A stretch of DNA of 64,000 nucleotides. Origin: Tubiluchus corallicola (Eukaryota > Priapulida > Priapulimorpha > Priapulimorphida > Tubiluchidae). Every line of letters begins with the position of its first letter. The first letter of the stretch is position 1. Position numbers and translations under genes: made by a program. The DNA is taken from the NCBI GenBank assembly GCA_030141605.1, contig JAQGDQ010000165.1, forward strand, positions 225,001 to 289,000, read 5' to 3'. The notes under the pieces are model-generated. The model was not told where the DNA came from. It did not search any database and saw nothing but the letters and a program-made list of their open reading frames with translations. Below, in pieces: positions 23,446 to 50,529 of the stretch.

Positions 23446-23999
23446 CTGCATTCATAACAAATGTAATGTATTTTCTATACTAAAGTTGTAATAATTCCTT
23501 GGCTATAGTTAGAATTGTAATGTTCTATTATAGTTGCCGGTTATAGTAAGAAGACAATACAAACTGAAGGATTAATTAACACAAAAAATTGCAAACCAAA
23601 TCACTTTATTTGAGTACTCTGAATAACAATTCATGGCAGGCAAGTTTTTTCACGACTCGTGTTAAAAAGTGTTACAAACACCCTTATCAATGACAATTAC
23701 CTTATTATGACAACAAAGCTAATCACTTCTTTTAGCACAAATTGATTCTAACATCATAAATGTGTATCAAAAAATAGTTACTTCTGTTGTTATTATTAGT
23801 AACAAAAAACCTTGAAATAAAGAAATTTTGAAACGACAAACAGTGAGTCGAGAAACATTGAAATGAAAAACAGTGAATTAAGAAACAAAAATCACACTTA
23901 GTTTAGTGGGGTTACTGAAAATAAAAATAAATATGTTGAAAAAGTGTTGACAAAATGTCAGCATAGACTAGAACCAAAATACAGCCTAATAGTAAATAC

Positions 24000-24514
24000 T
24001 AGGGCTATGGAGTTGGAAGTCAGGCAGTAAATTTACTGTTAAACGAACCGAAGTTGTTAAAACTTAGGGTTTTGCAGTCGGAGTCGGGACTTGGGAGTAC
24101 ACTTATTGTTTAAGGGAATCGGAGTTAAACTTGGTAAAATATAGACAAACTCAAACTCTGGTTATTTTCAATGCATTTATGCATAACATCCTATTTTCAG
24201 ACGCTTTCCTACTGGTGTCTATACTGCTAGACTGTTTTTTGAGCATAAGAAGTAGTGATGAAATGCCACTGAAGGTAATTATTTAGAGTACTACAAACTA
24301 TTAATTAAAGGCAGCAGTCAGCGTTGGAGACGGGAGTTGGGGCTCCTAAAATTTTAGGAGTCAGAGTCGGAGTTGAACCTAAAATTTAAGGAGTGGGAGT
24401 CAGAGTCAGATCTAAAATTTTTTGGAGCCGGAGTCAGAGTCGGAGCTGGATCTTCTAAAATTCTAGGAGTCAGAGCGAGAGTTAGGAGTTTAATGTACCA
24501 ACTCCAAAGCCCTG
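24000..24514. mobile_element. Non-autonomous hAT-like element with GGAGTCGGAG repeats
   Basis: Terminal inverted repeats are TAGGGCTATGGAGTTGG (left) and, inverted, CAGGGCTTTGGAGTTGG (right). They are flanked by an 8-bp duplication gtaaatac (23992-23999) / gtatatac (24515-24522) with one mismatch. The subterminal zones are made of ggagtcggagtc-like repeats. No transposase. Confidence 0.8.
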
Positions 24515-24874
24515 GTATATACATTAAATTTATGACTAACATGAGTACAATCACATACATAAGTAAAGAAACCCATAACACAGTAAGACATATAATAGTA
24601 TAACAAGAAGCCTACCTCGTTGTGTACTAATTATATTACACATTTAATGATAATCAGTCACCAGCCACAATTAGTAAAGCATGTGACTAAAAAGTTGATA
24701 ACTAGTAGCTATAGATTCTCTTTTGAGATTACAATCTATAAAAATAACAAAACGCATTTCTCCTTGGTTAAAGAAACTAATGCTTTAAGTAATCACATAT
24801 GGGAAATAATGGATAAAATGGAGTGGTTATTGTGTTAACTGGTGAGCATATTAAGTGTCGTACATAAGGGACCA

Positions 24875-25170
24875 ACATTTTCTACCAGAAAACGAAATCG
24901 AATCGAATTTGTGACATTTGAACTCGACTCAAACTAAATTTGAGCATTTTCGAATCATTAATAAAAAGCACTCTCACAAAGGTCAACATATTACTTGATT
25001 TTGTTCTGCAGTAAAAACACCAATAATTTGTTTAAAAATTGTGCACAGAAATCACAGCTGATTTGTGCTGATTGCATGAAGTTTCAAACGTTGTAATGGT
25101 AAAGAACACACGTAGTTGAAGTGCTGAATTAATCGAGTCTATAATTTTAAGTTGAACGTTCTATACTCAC
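24875..25170 (+). repeat. AT-rich dispersed repeat (one half of an inverted pair with 29590-30112)
   Basis: Blocks such as 'tgcagtaaaaacaccaataa', 'acaaatttgtttaaaa' type sequence, 'aatcacagctga' and 'gttgaagtgctgaatt' recur near 29600-30110. There they are partly on the opposite strand (29860-30000) and partly on the same strand (29600-29640). The flanks hold cgaattcgaa-type runs. Confidence 0.5.
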
Positions 25171-25970
25171 TTCTATCGTACATATACATACTTCTAGAAA
25201 ACAACTTATATTTCCACAGCATCCTAAAATGCCTTAAAACATGCAATTTTGTATATAATGTTACATTACATGAAAGAGGAGACTTGTTCGGTCATTCTAG
25301 TTAACAAGTACATCTTAACAGTTTCTACAGAAAGACACAAAAGGTTGGAAAGGGATCATATCTGTATCTGACAGGCGACTTCATACAACACATCTAGGTC
25401 TAGATTATAGAGTTATTAGTTAAATCCAGACTGAAAAATCACCAGCTGGACTTATTACATATAGTAACTATTCAGCACCAATAGCACAGCTAGTATACAG
25501 TGGTAACAACACACAGTAGCAACTGACACTAATAAAATAGTAAGTAACAAACTGGCAAAACTCATTGAGTGAAAGTTGGAAATTCATCTTATAGACATTG
25601 TGATTAACAGGAAAATACAATTTCTGAAATAGAAAATTTAATTCATTATGAAGCTTGTAGACTCAGTAGCATTAACAAGTGCTATCAAAAACTACAAATA
25701 TTTATAATTTATATTTGCCAGAACAATAGAAACTTGCCAATTTCTAACCTCACCAATTTGTTTACAGATTACACATACAGATTCTTTCACACAAAGACTG
25801 TAAAACTTTGGACTAACCTTGTGACAAACAAAGATGACAGCAACTATTACAATAAGCAGGAATTACAACTATAATTTCACCATGATCTTTGTATCCAAGT
25901 AGTAAATAATAAAAAAGCTTATGATAAAAAGCAACTCATATAGGAATGAAACGAAACTCAAATTTTAAAT
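25171..25970. other. Intergenic, nothing recognised
   Basis: AT-rich, stop-dense sequence on both strands without repeats I can match. Confidence 0.4.
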
Positions 25971-25976
25971 CTAACA

Positions 25977-26322
25977 AGCCTTTTCACCATTTCGTTATGT
26001 GCATGCGCAGTTGCTATAGGTTAAGTATTCACAGCAATGTGTCTAAAGCACTGCTGCGTCAGTTCAATAACTCCATTATTCAATAACTCCAACTGTTTTA
26101 TGTGGACTTTACTTAATTGTGCATTAGTCTGTACATAGAGTGATTTACTAGCATGATTTTCTTTGGGAATAAGGAAAAATGAACTAGACGAGGTTCTAGC
26201 TAGCTGTTAAAACTGTTACTATTACAACAGAAGGGTCTGCGAGGCATCGTCACAAATGCATTGTACACTTAACCTTTGACCTTTTCACGATCATCATCAA
26301 TCGCTGGAGCTGTGAAAAGGCT
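25977..26322 (-). mobile_element. Non-autonomous TIR element 'T1', copy 3
   Basis: Ends agccttttcaccatttcg and gctggagctgtgaaaaggct, with an internal body as in copy 1. No ORF. It sits just 3' of the L-gulonolactone oxidase gene. Confidence 0.8.
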
Positions 26323-26584
26323 TATTAGAAAGAAGATTTAGATCACCAAATGACCATATACGGAATAAAAGAAGTTATAGTATGTTGAAGACCTAAGATT
26401 TCTTAAACAAATTAGCATGGACTTGCTTAGAATACTGGGTAAGGAAGTAAAAAAAAGATCAAATTCATATCATGAGATTTTCGAACAATTTCATTTCAGA
26501 TTTGTACAATAAGTCTTTTGCAAATTGTATCAAATCAAATCATCATGGTGGCAGTATCGAAATCGAAACATCTCAAAAATAATT

Positions 26585-27925
26585 TCAAGTCATTTCCATG
26601 ATTCTTCTGAGGTAGTCATTCAGAAACAGGCCGTGTGGATCTAGCGATCGCCTAATAGCGCAGAAACGCTCAAACTGCGGGTACATGTTTCTGAACTGTG
26701 TAGCTGTAACACGGTGGGCTTTTGCCCAGTGAGGACGCCCTCCCGCTTTCGACATGATATCTTCATATGCATTGCAATACTCCTGAAACGGGACATCTTT
26801 ACTGTACGGACGATACATAATGATGTTGATGGTGCAGATGTCAGTCTGGTATGCAGGGCTTAAGTATATTTCATCAGCTTTGACAAATCTTACCTCAACT
26901 GGAGCGTGAACGAACACTCCGCGATCTTGATTACGCAATACCCACTCCTGCAGCTCTTTCAATACCAGAGCGGCCTTGTCCCGAGGAACTGCCCATTCAT
27001 TCACGTATTGCTTGAAGAGACAGTTGAAGTTGAAAACCTTGTAGCTGGTGTCGACGATTTCCCGCGGATGGCGATACAGTACGTTCCACATGAACTGGTG
27101 AATGTAGGGAACGAAGCTGGGAACGTAACAGCTGATGAAATAAAGCAGCTGCAAGATGTGGTACCCAAGAAGTTCATCCCAAAACCAGCTGCTCTTGGTG
27201 GAGATTTCTTTACTAGACCTAGACTGATGAGAACATCCCGCCATGCTGGTGTAAGGCATCCACATGAAACGGAAATGTTCAGAAGACTTGACATGCGTCT
27301 CCAGGTTTTCCAGGACATCATCTAGGGGAAGCGGGTAATCAGTACGACAAAGCCTAAAGGCAGCTTCACACTGCAAAGTAACACTCAGAATGATTCCCAC
27401 AGCACCTAGACCCACAACCGCAGCTAAGAACACCTCTTTGTTTTCGGACATGGAGAGATTCAACGTCTCCCCAGAAGCGGTCAGGAGCTCCATACGAACG
27501 ACGTACGAAGCCAGGTTACCAAAATGCTGCCCTGTGCCGTGAGTAGCAGTCGAAATTGCTCCCGCTACGCTGATTTCAGAAATAGCAGGAAGGACACTGA
27601 GAGCCATGTCATTAAGTTGTAAAATTTTATTAAGCTTATCTAATCTCATACCAGCTTCCACGGTGACTTGGGATTTTTCCCTGTCGATCTCCAGGACGCT
27701 GTCCATCCTCTGCAGGCTAATCAGAAAGCCGTCGGTGAAGGCAATATCCGACGGTGAATGCCCAGCACCGACTACTTTTACGTTTTTGCCTTCCTGTCGT
27801 GCACGTTCCAGAATCTTCCTGACATCTTCCCTCGTTTTCGGAGTGAAATACAATTCAGGCATGCAGACGAAAGTCTCTGCCCAGTTTTTGAAAAGATGTC
27901 CTCTAATACCCCACTGCTCTGCCAT
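26585..27925 (-). CDS. GULO: L-gulonolactone oxidase (vitamin C synthesis), 446 aa, single exon
   Basis: One intact ORF of 446 codons on the minus strand, close to the usual length of about 440. It aligns with animal L-gulono-1,4-lactone oxidase from end to end. The N-terminal FAD-binding (PCMH) domain has NWAETF, YFTPKTREDVRKIL and VKVVGAGHSPSDIAFTDGF; His56 in that motif matches the histidine that carries covalent FAD in the rat enzyme. VTVEAG, GAISTATHGTG and VTLQCEA follow. The C-terminal ALO domain has PVEVRFVKADEIYLSPA, NIIMYRPYSKDVP, the GGRPHWAKAH catalytic-region motif, and LDPHGLFLNDYL near the end. The enzyme oxidises L-gulonolactone to the precursor of L-ascorbate, in vertebrates at the ER membrane. 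No intron interrupts it, unlike the multi-exon mammalian gene. I see no poly(A) tract or target-site duplication that would prove retroposition. All key motifs are intact. Confidence 0.95.
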   Translation of the reverse strand: MAEQWGIRGHLFKNWAETFVCMPELYFTPKTREDVRKILERARQEGKNVKVVGAGHSPSDIAFTDGFLISLQRMDSVLEIDREKSQVTVEAGMRLDKLNKILQLNDMALSVLPAISEISVAGAISTATHGTGQHFGNLASYVVRMELLTASGETLNLSMSENKEVFLAAVVGLGAVGIILSVTLQCEAAFRLCRTDYPLPLDDVLENLETHVKSSEHFRFMWMPYTSMAGCSHQSRSSKEISTKSSWFWDELLGYHILQLLYFISCYVPSFVPYIHQFMWNVLYRHPREIVDTSYKVFNFNCLFKQYVNEWAVPRDKAALVLKELQEWVLRNQDRGVFVHAPVEVRFVKADEIYLSPAYQTDICTINIIMYRPYSKDVPFQEYCNAYEDIMSKAGGRPHWAKAHRVTATQFRNMYPQFERFCAIRRSLDPHGLFLNDYLRRIMEMT

Positions 27926-29590
27926 ATTAGTCGGCGATATTTAATGTCTTTACAGATGCTAAAAATTGAATAGAGGAATTCGTTAAAACATTATACTAAT
28001 TCGGGTAGAAAATATCACAATTTCCCGGGCAAAAAACATCTTATAGATACGCAAAAATATATCAAAGATACAAACCAGAGGTGGACAATTAAGTAAATTT
28101 TTGATGTCAAATAAAAAAAGCTGGAATACAGACTGGATTTGTAATAGAAACATTCTGCTTACAAGCAGCCTAACATTGGTAAACTAATGCACTCCACTGT
28201 TGCATTTCATCAGCCAGCTCTAGGGATCGATGTTGGACTGCCTTGACAAATGACGACTGTGGAATACGATGGTGTCAGCATTACAAGCAGACAGATGCAG
28301 CGTGGTAACCAGCTGAGTCGTGAACACAACATGTTTCTTAACTATTATTTTGGGAATCCAGTTTCTCTATAATAAGCAAATTAACAATACTTACATAAAC
28401 AGCAAGTTCACTCCAAACTCACACAAAAGACCTATTCAACTTATGTCAGCTTCAGAAATCAGTTTTTGTAAACCGGAACTTTGTCCAGTTTTGTGGTTTT
28501 AATCGAGGTCTTCACTATAGGAAGCAGCAGAACCACCGATTAACAGAGTCAGCGCTACCTCCGGTAGGAACTGCTTAAGAGGCGTTTACCAGACATTATA
28601 ATCTTACTATTATTTAAATTATTATTATTATAATTACTAATATATTATTATTATTTCACTGCTTAAATAAGAATGGTAAATATTTCAACATGTCTAAAAA
28701 ATAAAAATGCGTATCTTGGATAATACAAATATACTTCAAGAATAACTTTTTCACCATCAGATCTTAAAACAAAAAAGCTAGATTGGAGAAGGCGAGTATT
28801 GATTCAAAAAGAAATGATATCAGACATTTGTATACTATGTGGAGAATTTATTGTGATTTCACTGCGTAAATAATAATGATAATTATTTCAAAATTGGGTT
28901 TAAAAAATAAAAATTGCTAAGCTTAGTTTAATCATATATATTGATGCGAAAGAAATGTAAGTAATCTTTAAGTAATAAGGTTCGGGCAAAGTCACACGTG
29001 CAAAAAACTGAATAGACACAAACGTGATTATGAAAAAAGCAAGAAAACATGCGAAGATCTCAATAAAAAAACAAAACATAAAGAGTGGCAACCTAAGCAC
29101 AAAGCTGTCTAGTTGAATGAATACGTTATAAACTTGTTGTACAATTTTTTTAGCTTTAGATACAAAGAATTTATTGTTGATATTTTTTGTGGAGAAAGTC
29201 CGAACGTTTCAATTTGAGGGACAACCCCTTTCGCAATTCACCGTATCCAAGGTCAAAAATAAAATTAGCATTTACTTTCATACCTACACGGTAAGTTCAC
29301 CAATAAGCTATCACACTATCGCTTTTAAGTAATTACATATAATCATTAAGTTTATTAGTCTTTCCCTCTGCAATTAACACTTAAGAAATTACTATTCAAC
29401 AACTACATAAATCAATTTGCATGCCTGGTGACTACCCGCAAAAGCGTGCAAAAAGCGGCGCACAATTCTGATCTAACGTATTGTCAATTCAGACGGGTTT
29501 GTTTAAATTCAGTTCCGTTCATCCGACTGCAGGGCCTTGACCTTTTTTCATCAAGGTGAGCAGTCAAAACTGCTATTTGACAGAAACTAA
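27926..29590. other. Intergenic region upstream of the L-gulonolactone oxidase gene
   Basis: It should contain the promoter and 5' UTR of the minus-strand oxidase gene, but I see no clear core promoter motif. Very AT-rich between 28600 and 29150, including a short TTA/TAT-rich stretch at 28610-28660. Confidence 0.4.
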
Positions 29591-30111
29591 AGAACACAGT
29601 ATGTGATTGAAGTGCTAATTATTCGAATCTATAGTTTAGGTTGGAATCGAATTCGAACTAAAAAACACGTTTGAATGGAATTCTCACCCCTAGTTTTTAT
29701 AGAAATTTATCAAAATATTTTATCATTGGGTTTTGGGTGAAGTGGCATTGTTGTCATATAAGAATAAAGAATTGTTTATACTTACAAGGTACTTAATTGG
29801 AAGGAGTTGCAGATGGAGATTTCGAGAGATGTTTTTTGTTCCTAAAATTGATTGTGGAAAAAAGCTTCTAAGTGATGTTGAAACATCATGCAGTTAGCAT
29901 AATTTAGCTGTGATTTCTATATGCAATTTTAAACAAATTATTAGTGGTTGTACTGCAAAACAAAATTGAGTAACATGCATCATCTTCATAAGACTCATTT
30001 TTACTGACGGTTCGAAAGCTTGTTCAAAAATCTTTCAATCTCAATTTGAATTCGAAATACTGAAGACCAGTTCGAGTTCGAAAGTCACAAATTCGGGAAA
30101 AAATAAAAACT

Positions 30112-31967
30112 CGGCTTGTGTTAGGAAATGTACCCACGGTGGATTCTAATTTAAGCAAGCATGAGCTACAGCAAATAAATGATGAGATGATAAATGTCTT
30201 CTTGGATAAAACTGGTGTCAGTAATGAAAAGCCAGTTACCAATATATTTCGTCTGAAAGCTAAAGATCAAAAAGGTGACGATATGCTCAAATTCCAAGTT
30301 GAGTCTTATACAGATAAAAAAAGGATTTTAGAAGCATATCATCAGATTTGTGATTCAGACAATCGTGAAGTTGGAAATATGTTTGTGCGGCCAGATTTAA
30401 CATTCAAACAGCATGAAGAAAGAAAGGTACTCATGAAGGAATTAGAAGAAAAGAAAAACGTGAGCTGTCAAAAAACTGGAGCATCAATTACGCCAGAGGA
30501 GTTGTCTACGAATGGAAAATGAAATAGGTTGCAGTAAACAGCATCCGAAGAGAGAGTGTAACTCATGGAATAAAGTTAAGGCTTATCCTGGTAAAAACAT
30601 TAATGTTTTGTATACTAATTCAGATCAATTCTTAAACAAGAGACAGGAATTAATTACAAAATTATTTCAGGATTCTACGCTTTATCATGTAGTTGCATTT
30701 ACAATTACTCTAAATGAACTCTAAATCTGGTGAAAATTACATAGAGAAAACTGAGTTAACAATCCCGGGTTTATAATATATCTATTTGTAACTCTTGTGG
30801 CCGTGGTGTAGTTATATACGTTCATCGGAGTATTGACTTTTTTGAACTACATTGTAAATATTTTAAGTGTGCAGTATGTGTAAAAATTAAACTTCAAGAG
30901 AATCAAAGTTTGTGTATTCTCTTGATATACAGAAGTCCATTCTCAGCAATCAGTGATAATGCTAATCTTATTAAACTGATTTCGTATTTGTGTGAATCTC
31001 ACAAATCAAATATCTGTATTTTGGGTGACTTTAATTTATCAGGAATTGATTGGCAATTGGAGTTCTCCAATAATGCTGTTGAAAATGAGTTTTTAGAATG
31101 CTTTGAGTTGAACTTGTTTATTTCAACACGTGAAATTTGCAACACGCTATCGCATTGGCAATGAACCATCTTTAATTGATCTAGTTTTCACTAAAAAAGA
31201 TGATTTGGTAAAAAATTTGAGACCTACTTCACCATTAGGTAATAGCGACCATGTGTGTTTGCATTTTTAGTTTGAATGTAAATGTATTTCCAGTCAAAAT
31301 TTTACCTCGGAAGAAGATGTGTTTAAACAAAGTTAATTTCAGCAGTATGTGTAATGCATTTAGCCAAGTTGATGGGATCAATGCTTTAAATAGTAATCTT
31401 ACTCTTGATGATATGTGGACAAAATTTCATAATGTGTACATGTCAGTTGTTAATGAATATGTGCCTAGTTTCTACCCAAGTTCTTGTAATAAGAGTAGTC
31501 GACCTCGGCCTTCTTGGTTAACTAAGCAGTTGCTTGACTATATTCAGGAGAAAGAAAAGTTGTTTTTCGACTAGAAGAGACGAAAAACAAAGCTTTCTTA
31601 TGAACGGTATGCTGCAAGGTATAATTTGGTGAAAACCTTATAACTACTGCGAAAAAAAGATATGAACGTAACTTAGCCAGTAATTGCAAGACTAATCCTA
31701 AGGCATTCTAACAGTATATCAATGCACTTCGGAAGCCAAAGTCAAGAATTCATTCACTGACGAATTCCCAAGGTATTCTTGTTCCTGATTCACAGGGGAA
31801 GGCACAAATTTTGAACGATTTTTTCATTAGTGCATTCAGCTCAACGCTTCTGACTATGAAGTAACTACAGTGCAACAATATCCTGATATCAACAATGTTT
31901 CCATAACGGACGAAGAGGTGCTTTTTGAGTTACAAAATCTCAATGTAAACAAATCTGCTCCAGATAG
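30112..31967 (+). mobile_element. Decayed CR1/Jockey-like LINE (ORF1 end, endonuclease, start of RT), 3' part missing
   Basis: Pieces in several frames. At 30118-30522 is an ORF1-like or N-terminal region with the phrase FVRPDLTFKQHEERKVLMKEL. At 30575-31160 is an AP-endonuclease domain with INVLYTNSDQFLNKRQEL, CILLIYRSPFS and the catalytic-type ICILGDFNLSGIDW. At 31165-31270 are PSLIDLVFT and GNSDHV. At 31320-31965 is the linker to RT, ending in LNVNKSAPDS. Multiple stops and frameshifts make it non-functional. The RT is cut off where the LTR element begins at 31968. Confidence 0.85.
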
Positions 31968-33150
31968 TGTCATGTATTGATAATACTGCGTATGAATACC
32001 ATAGTAGTGCGAATGGTTAGAGGTTGTTGTTCGGTTTATGGCCGCGAGGCGTAATAGATTAAACTGGTTTCTTATTAGATAAATGAAAGCCATTTCGTGT
32101 TTAAAATAATAAGGAATCGCAAATATAACAGTGGCGACGAGTTTATGAAGAAACCGAGACTTGTCTGCTGTAAACCACAGAAACCGTAAGCTGGCCATCT
32201 ACTGTTAAAATGGAAAAAACTGTTATTCCAAAATTTGATTGCCTGTCTGACCCAGCAACTTTGGGCACACGCTGGCAAAGGTGGCTGACGTCATTTGAAC
32301 TGTATGCGGACGGCAAAGGTCACATCGTTGGAGAAAACGCTGCTGCAGCTGTACGACAGCACAGACGCGCGCTTTTGCTGCACTTAGCTGGTACCGATGT
32401 GCAAGAGATCTTTCGCACATTACCGAACACAGGTGAAGCCAATGACTATGTTGCAGCAGTGAATGCTTTAAACACGTACTTTGTACCGCAAATTAATCCA
32501 GCATTCGCTCCACAGACTTTTCACCAGTTAAACCGGAAACAATGAGAGACTGTACTTCAGTTTGTTACTCGTCTACGGACTGAAAAAGACAGTTGCAATC
32601 TAGTGCGCAGCAAGAAGCATAATTATGTGAAGTCGCGAAAATTTACACAACGTAACTCCTCCGGAAAGAAGAAGAATTCTGGAGCCTGCTACAGATGTGG
32701 ATCGCGTGATCATTGCGGACGTGACCCAAATTGCCCAGCCAATGGTCAAACGTGCAAAAAGTGTGGTAGCAGAGATCATTTTGCCAAGGTATGCAAGACA
32801 AAATTAAATAAGTTGAATAAAACTGGGACCAATTATGCTATGGTTAATCAAGTGAAAAATGATTCGGATGATGAAAACTGTCACTATGTTTTTGTAATAC
32901 AAGATCGCCTGAAAACAAACATGATAACTGTCAATGCAGGTGGTGTAGACTGACTGTCTTGGCTTTGCAATCACTAATCATACTGAACCAGGATGTAGAA
33001 CACACAATAGAAGTAACATCTTTTACAGTTCCATACATTGCTACATTACAAACCATAACACAGCAGTTAACAATAGGTCCTACTCAACGAAATGTTTTTA
33101 GTGTGAGCAAAATCCGGCTCATTATCAACGAGCTCTCTATAACATAAACC
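31968..33150 (+). mobile_element. Truncated LTR retrotransposon: 5' LTR and gag
   Basis: A 163-bp LTR-like segment runs from TGTCATG (31968) to ATATAACA (32130). 'gtggcgacgag', a primer-binding-site-like sequence of the kind found in Mag-type Ty3/gypsy elements, follows directly. The gag-like frame starts at 32210 (MEKTVIPKFDCLSDP, then WQRWLTSFELYA) and has an in-frame TGA at 32543-32545. It continues to two zinc knuckles, CYRCGSRDHCGRDPNC and CKKCGSRDHFAKVC, and ends at 32953. No protease, RT or integrase and no 3' LTR are seen. The element is dead. Confidence 0.8.
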
Positions 33151-34141
33151 ACTGAATCAGCAGATGTGTCTTAGTCAGCTTTTGATGTATTCATAGAAAA
33201 TAGCCAGAATCTGTACGACAAATCGAAATGCCCAGCCGGATTGTCTGTCCAACCAGCGATCATTTATCCAATCATTGATCGGCCTCAGCATTCTTAACTT
33301 TGATCATTAAGCATGCGCTATGACTGCTCGGCTATTCCTGTTGCCATAGAATATATAACAAAATAAAACTCAATAGCTGCATTATGATGCAAAATGAATT
33401 AAGTACATAAACTGAAAATAACAAATCAGTTAATAAAATCACAATGAATTTTTCCATCATGAGACGGGGCAGCCTAGTCACACAGGAATATCAATCCACT
33501 TTATTTTATACAGAAACTGTCATGGTAAATATTAATCCTAAATAAGTGTATTACAGGTAAAATTAAATGAAGCAACAATTTCAAAAAATATTACCACAAA
33601 AATAACAGATTAGTTCCAGACATAAATAACTCACATATTGGCTAAGACTTGGTTACCAGACACTGCATATTCTACCATAGACAGCATGTTCTTTATCACC
33701 TGTTTACTACAAATCAAAGTCTAATAATTGACCTAAAAACAAATGACTGAATGCCATTTGACAACTGTATTGTACCAGCGACACCTTGTGACAATTTATT
33801 TCCAACAACGAAAGATAAGTACAACATTAATTTCTTCACTTCATTAAATTCTTACTAATGAAGTGAAGTACTAAGATTAGTATTTACTAATCTTTATATT
33901 TATTGATTATTTATTCTTTACAACACAGAGTCATCAACATTGAAAGACAAATATGAATCCTTAGATGTGCACACACTGTTGTGTAATTTACATAATAGAA
34001 ATGAATCTCAAAACAGACCATAGAATAAATAATTGATGACCAAAGATCAGGAATAATTTATGTATTTTCGATAATGAAAGCTTTCTGGCCATGCAATGGT
34101 TGAATGATCTACTTATCCCAGTAATTGCGATTCTTCAACTG
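33150..34141. other. 3' flank of P450 A
   Basis: No gene. Blocks near 33740-33920 resemble 53540-53730 behind P450 B ('aatgccatttgacaactg', 'ttatttatt'), so the tandem duplication included the 3' flank. Minus-strand AATAAA at 33910-33915. Confidence 0.6.
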
Positions 34142-49507
<15,366 letters not shown>

Positions 49508-49524
49508 TGTGCTTCAGACTTCCT

Positions 49525-50100
49525 ACAAAATAAATATAAACAAACTGGAAACACTTTTCTGCATACGGAAAGATTCTACGAAGGAATATCGTATTCAGTT
49601 AAGGGCTACAGAACAACAGTTGAACAAATGAACAGCAAAAAAACATGTAACAACAGCAGCAGCAGCAGCAGCAACAACTGTGAATGTTCTTGGTCAATCC
49701 ATTGAAAACAAAAGTTGTGCACATTTTTCTAATCAAACTAAGTTAAGGTAAAGAAATTAAGCACAAAAAAGTTTTGCTAATCACTATATTAGCATCCCTG
49801 AAACTACCATAGCTAGTGGCATCGAGAGGAGAGACAGGCAGGGCGTGTGCCCAAAAACATAGACCAAGTTGAATTTTATATATAGGCAGTGAATGTAATG
49901 AAAATACAGATTAAAATTTGTTGACTCTTTGCACTTTTCACAAACATTATTTTCTAATAAACAGTTTGTATATTTCATGTACAAAAGATCTGAGCTAATA
50001 TGAAATTCATAACTAAAAATAAAAAATCACAAACTCAATAAAGAATGAATAAGCAAAGTGGAGAAGCTTTGATCAGTGAGTAAAAATCAAGCATAACTCC
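49525..50100. other. Upstream flank of P450 A
   Basis: It should hold the promoter or 5' UTR intron of P450 A. Contains an (AGC)n run at 49659-49676. Around 49815-49860 is a fragment (ggcatcgagaggagagac, gggcgtgtgcccaaaa) that looks like the end of an unrelated TE. Confidence 0.4.
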
Positions 50101-50109
50101 ACACCATAC

Positions 50110-50525
50110 AGGTGCATACAACACGGTGGTGCAATGGCCGTGCTGTACACCGTACCGGTCCACACAACACGGTGGTGCATCTAGTGAAAATAACAGCTGT
50201 AACAAACACTGGCCGTGCTGTACACCGTACAGGTCCATACAACACGGTGGTGCATCTTGTGAAAATAACAGCTGTAACAAACACTGGCCGTGCTGTACAC
50301 CGTACAGGTCTATACAACACGGTGGTGCATCTTGTGAAAATAACAGCTGTAACAAACACTGGCCATGCTGTACACCATACAGGTCCATACAACACGGTGG
50401 TGCATCTTGTGAAAATAACAGCTGTAACAAACACTGGCCATGCTGTACACCATACAGGTCCATACAACGCGGTGGTGCATCTAGTGAAAATAACAGCTGT
50501 AACAAACACTGGCCGTGTTGTATCA
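50110..50525. repeat. 75-bp minisatellite, about 5.5 units
   Basis: Starts of ggccgtgctg / ggccatgctg recur every 75 bases (50211, 50286, 50361, 50436, 50511). Each unit has 'gtacaggtccatacaacac', 'ggtggtgcatctt' and 'gaaaataacagctgtaac'. Open in four frames because the period is divisible by three. It lies between the two P450 genes, upstream of copy A. Confidence 0.95.
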
Positions 50526-50529
50526 AGCA

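Noticed and set aside
26906-27325. 139-codon plus-strand ORF
   Set aside because: Antisense shadow of the L-gulonolactone oxidase gene.
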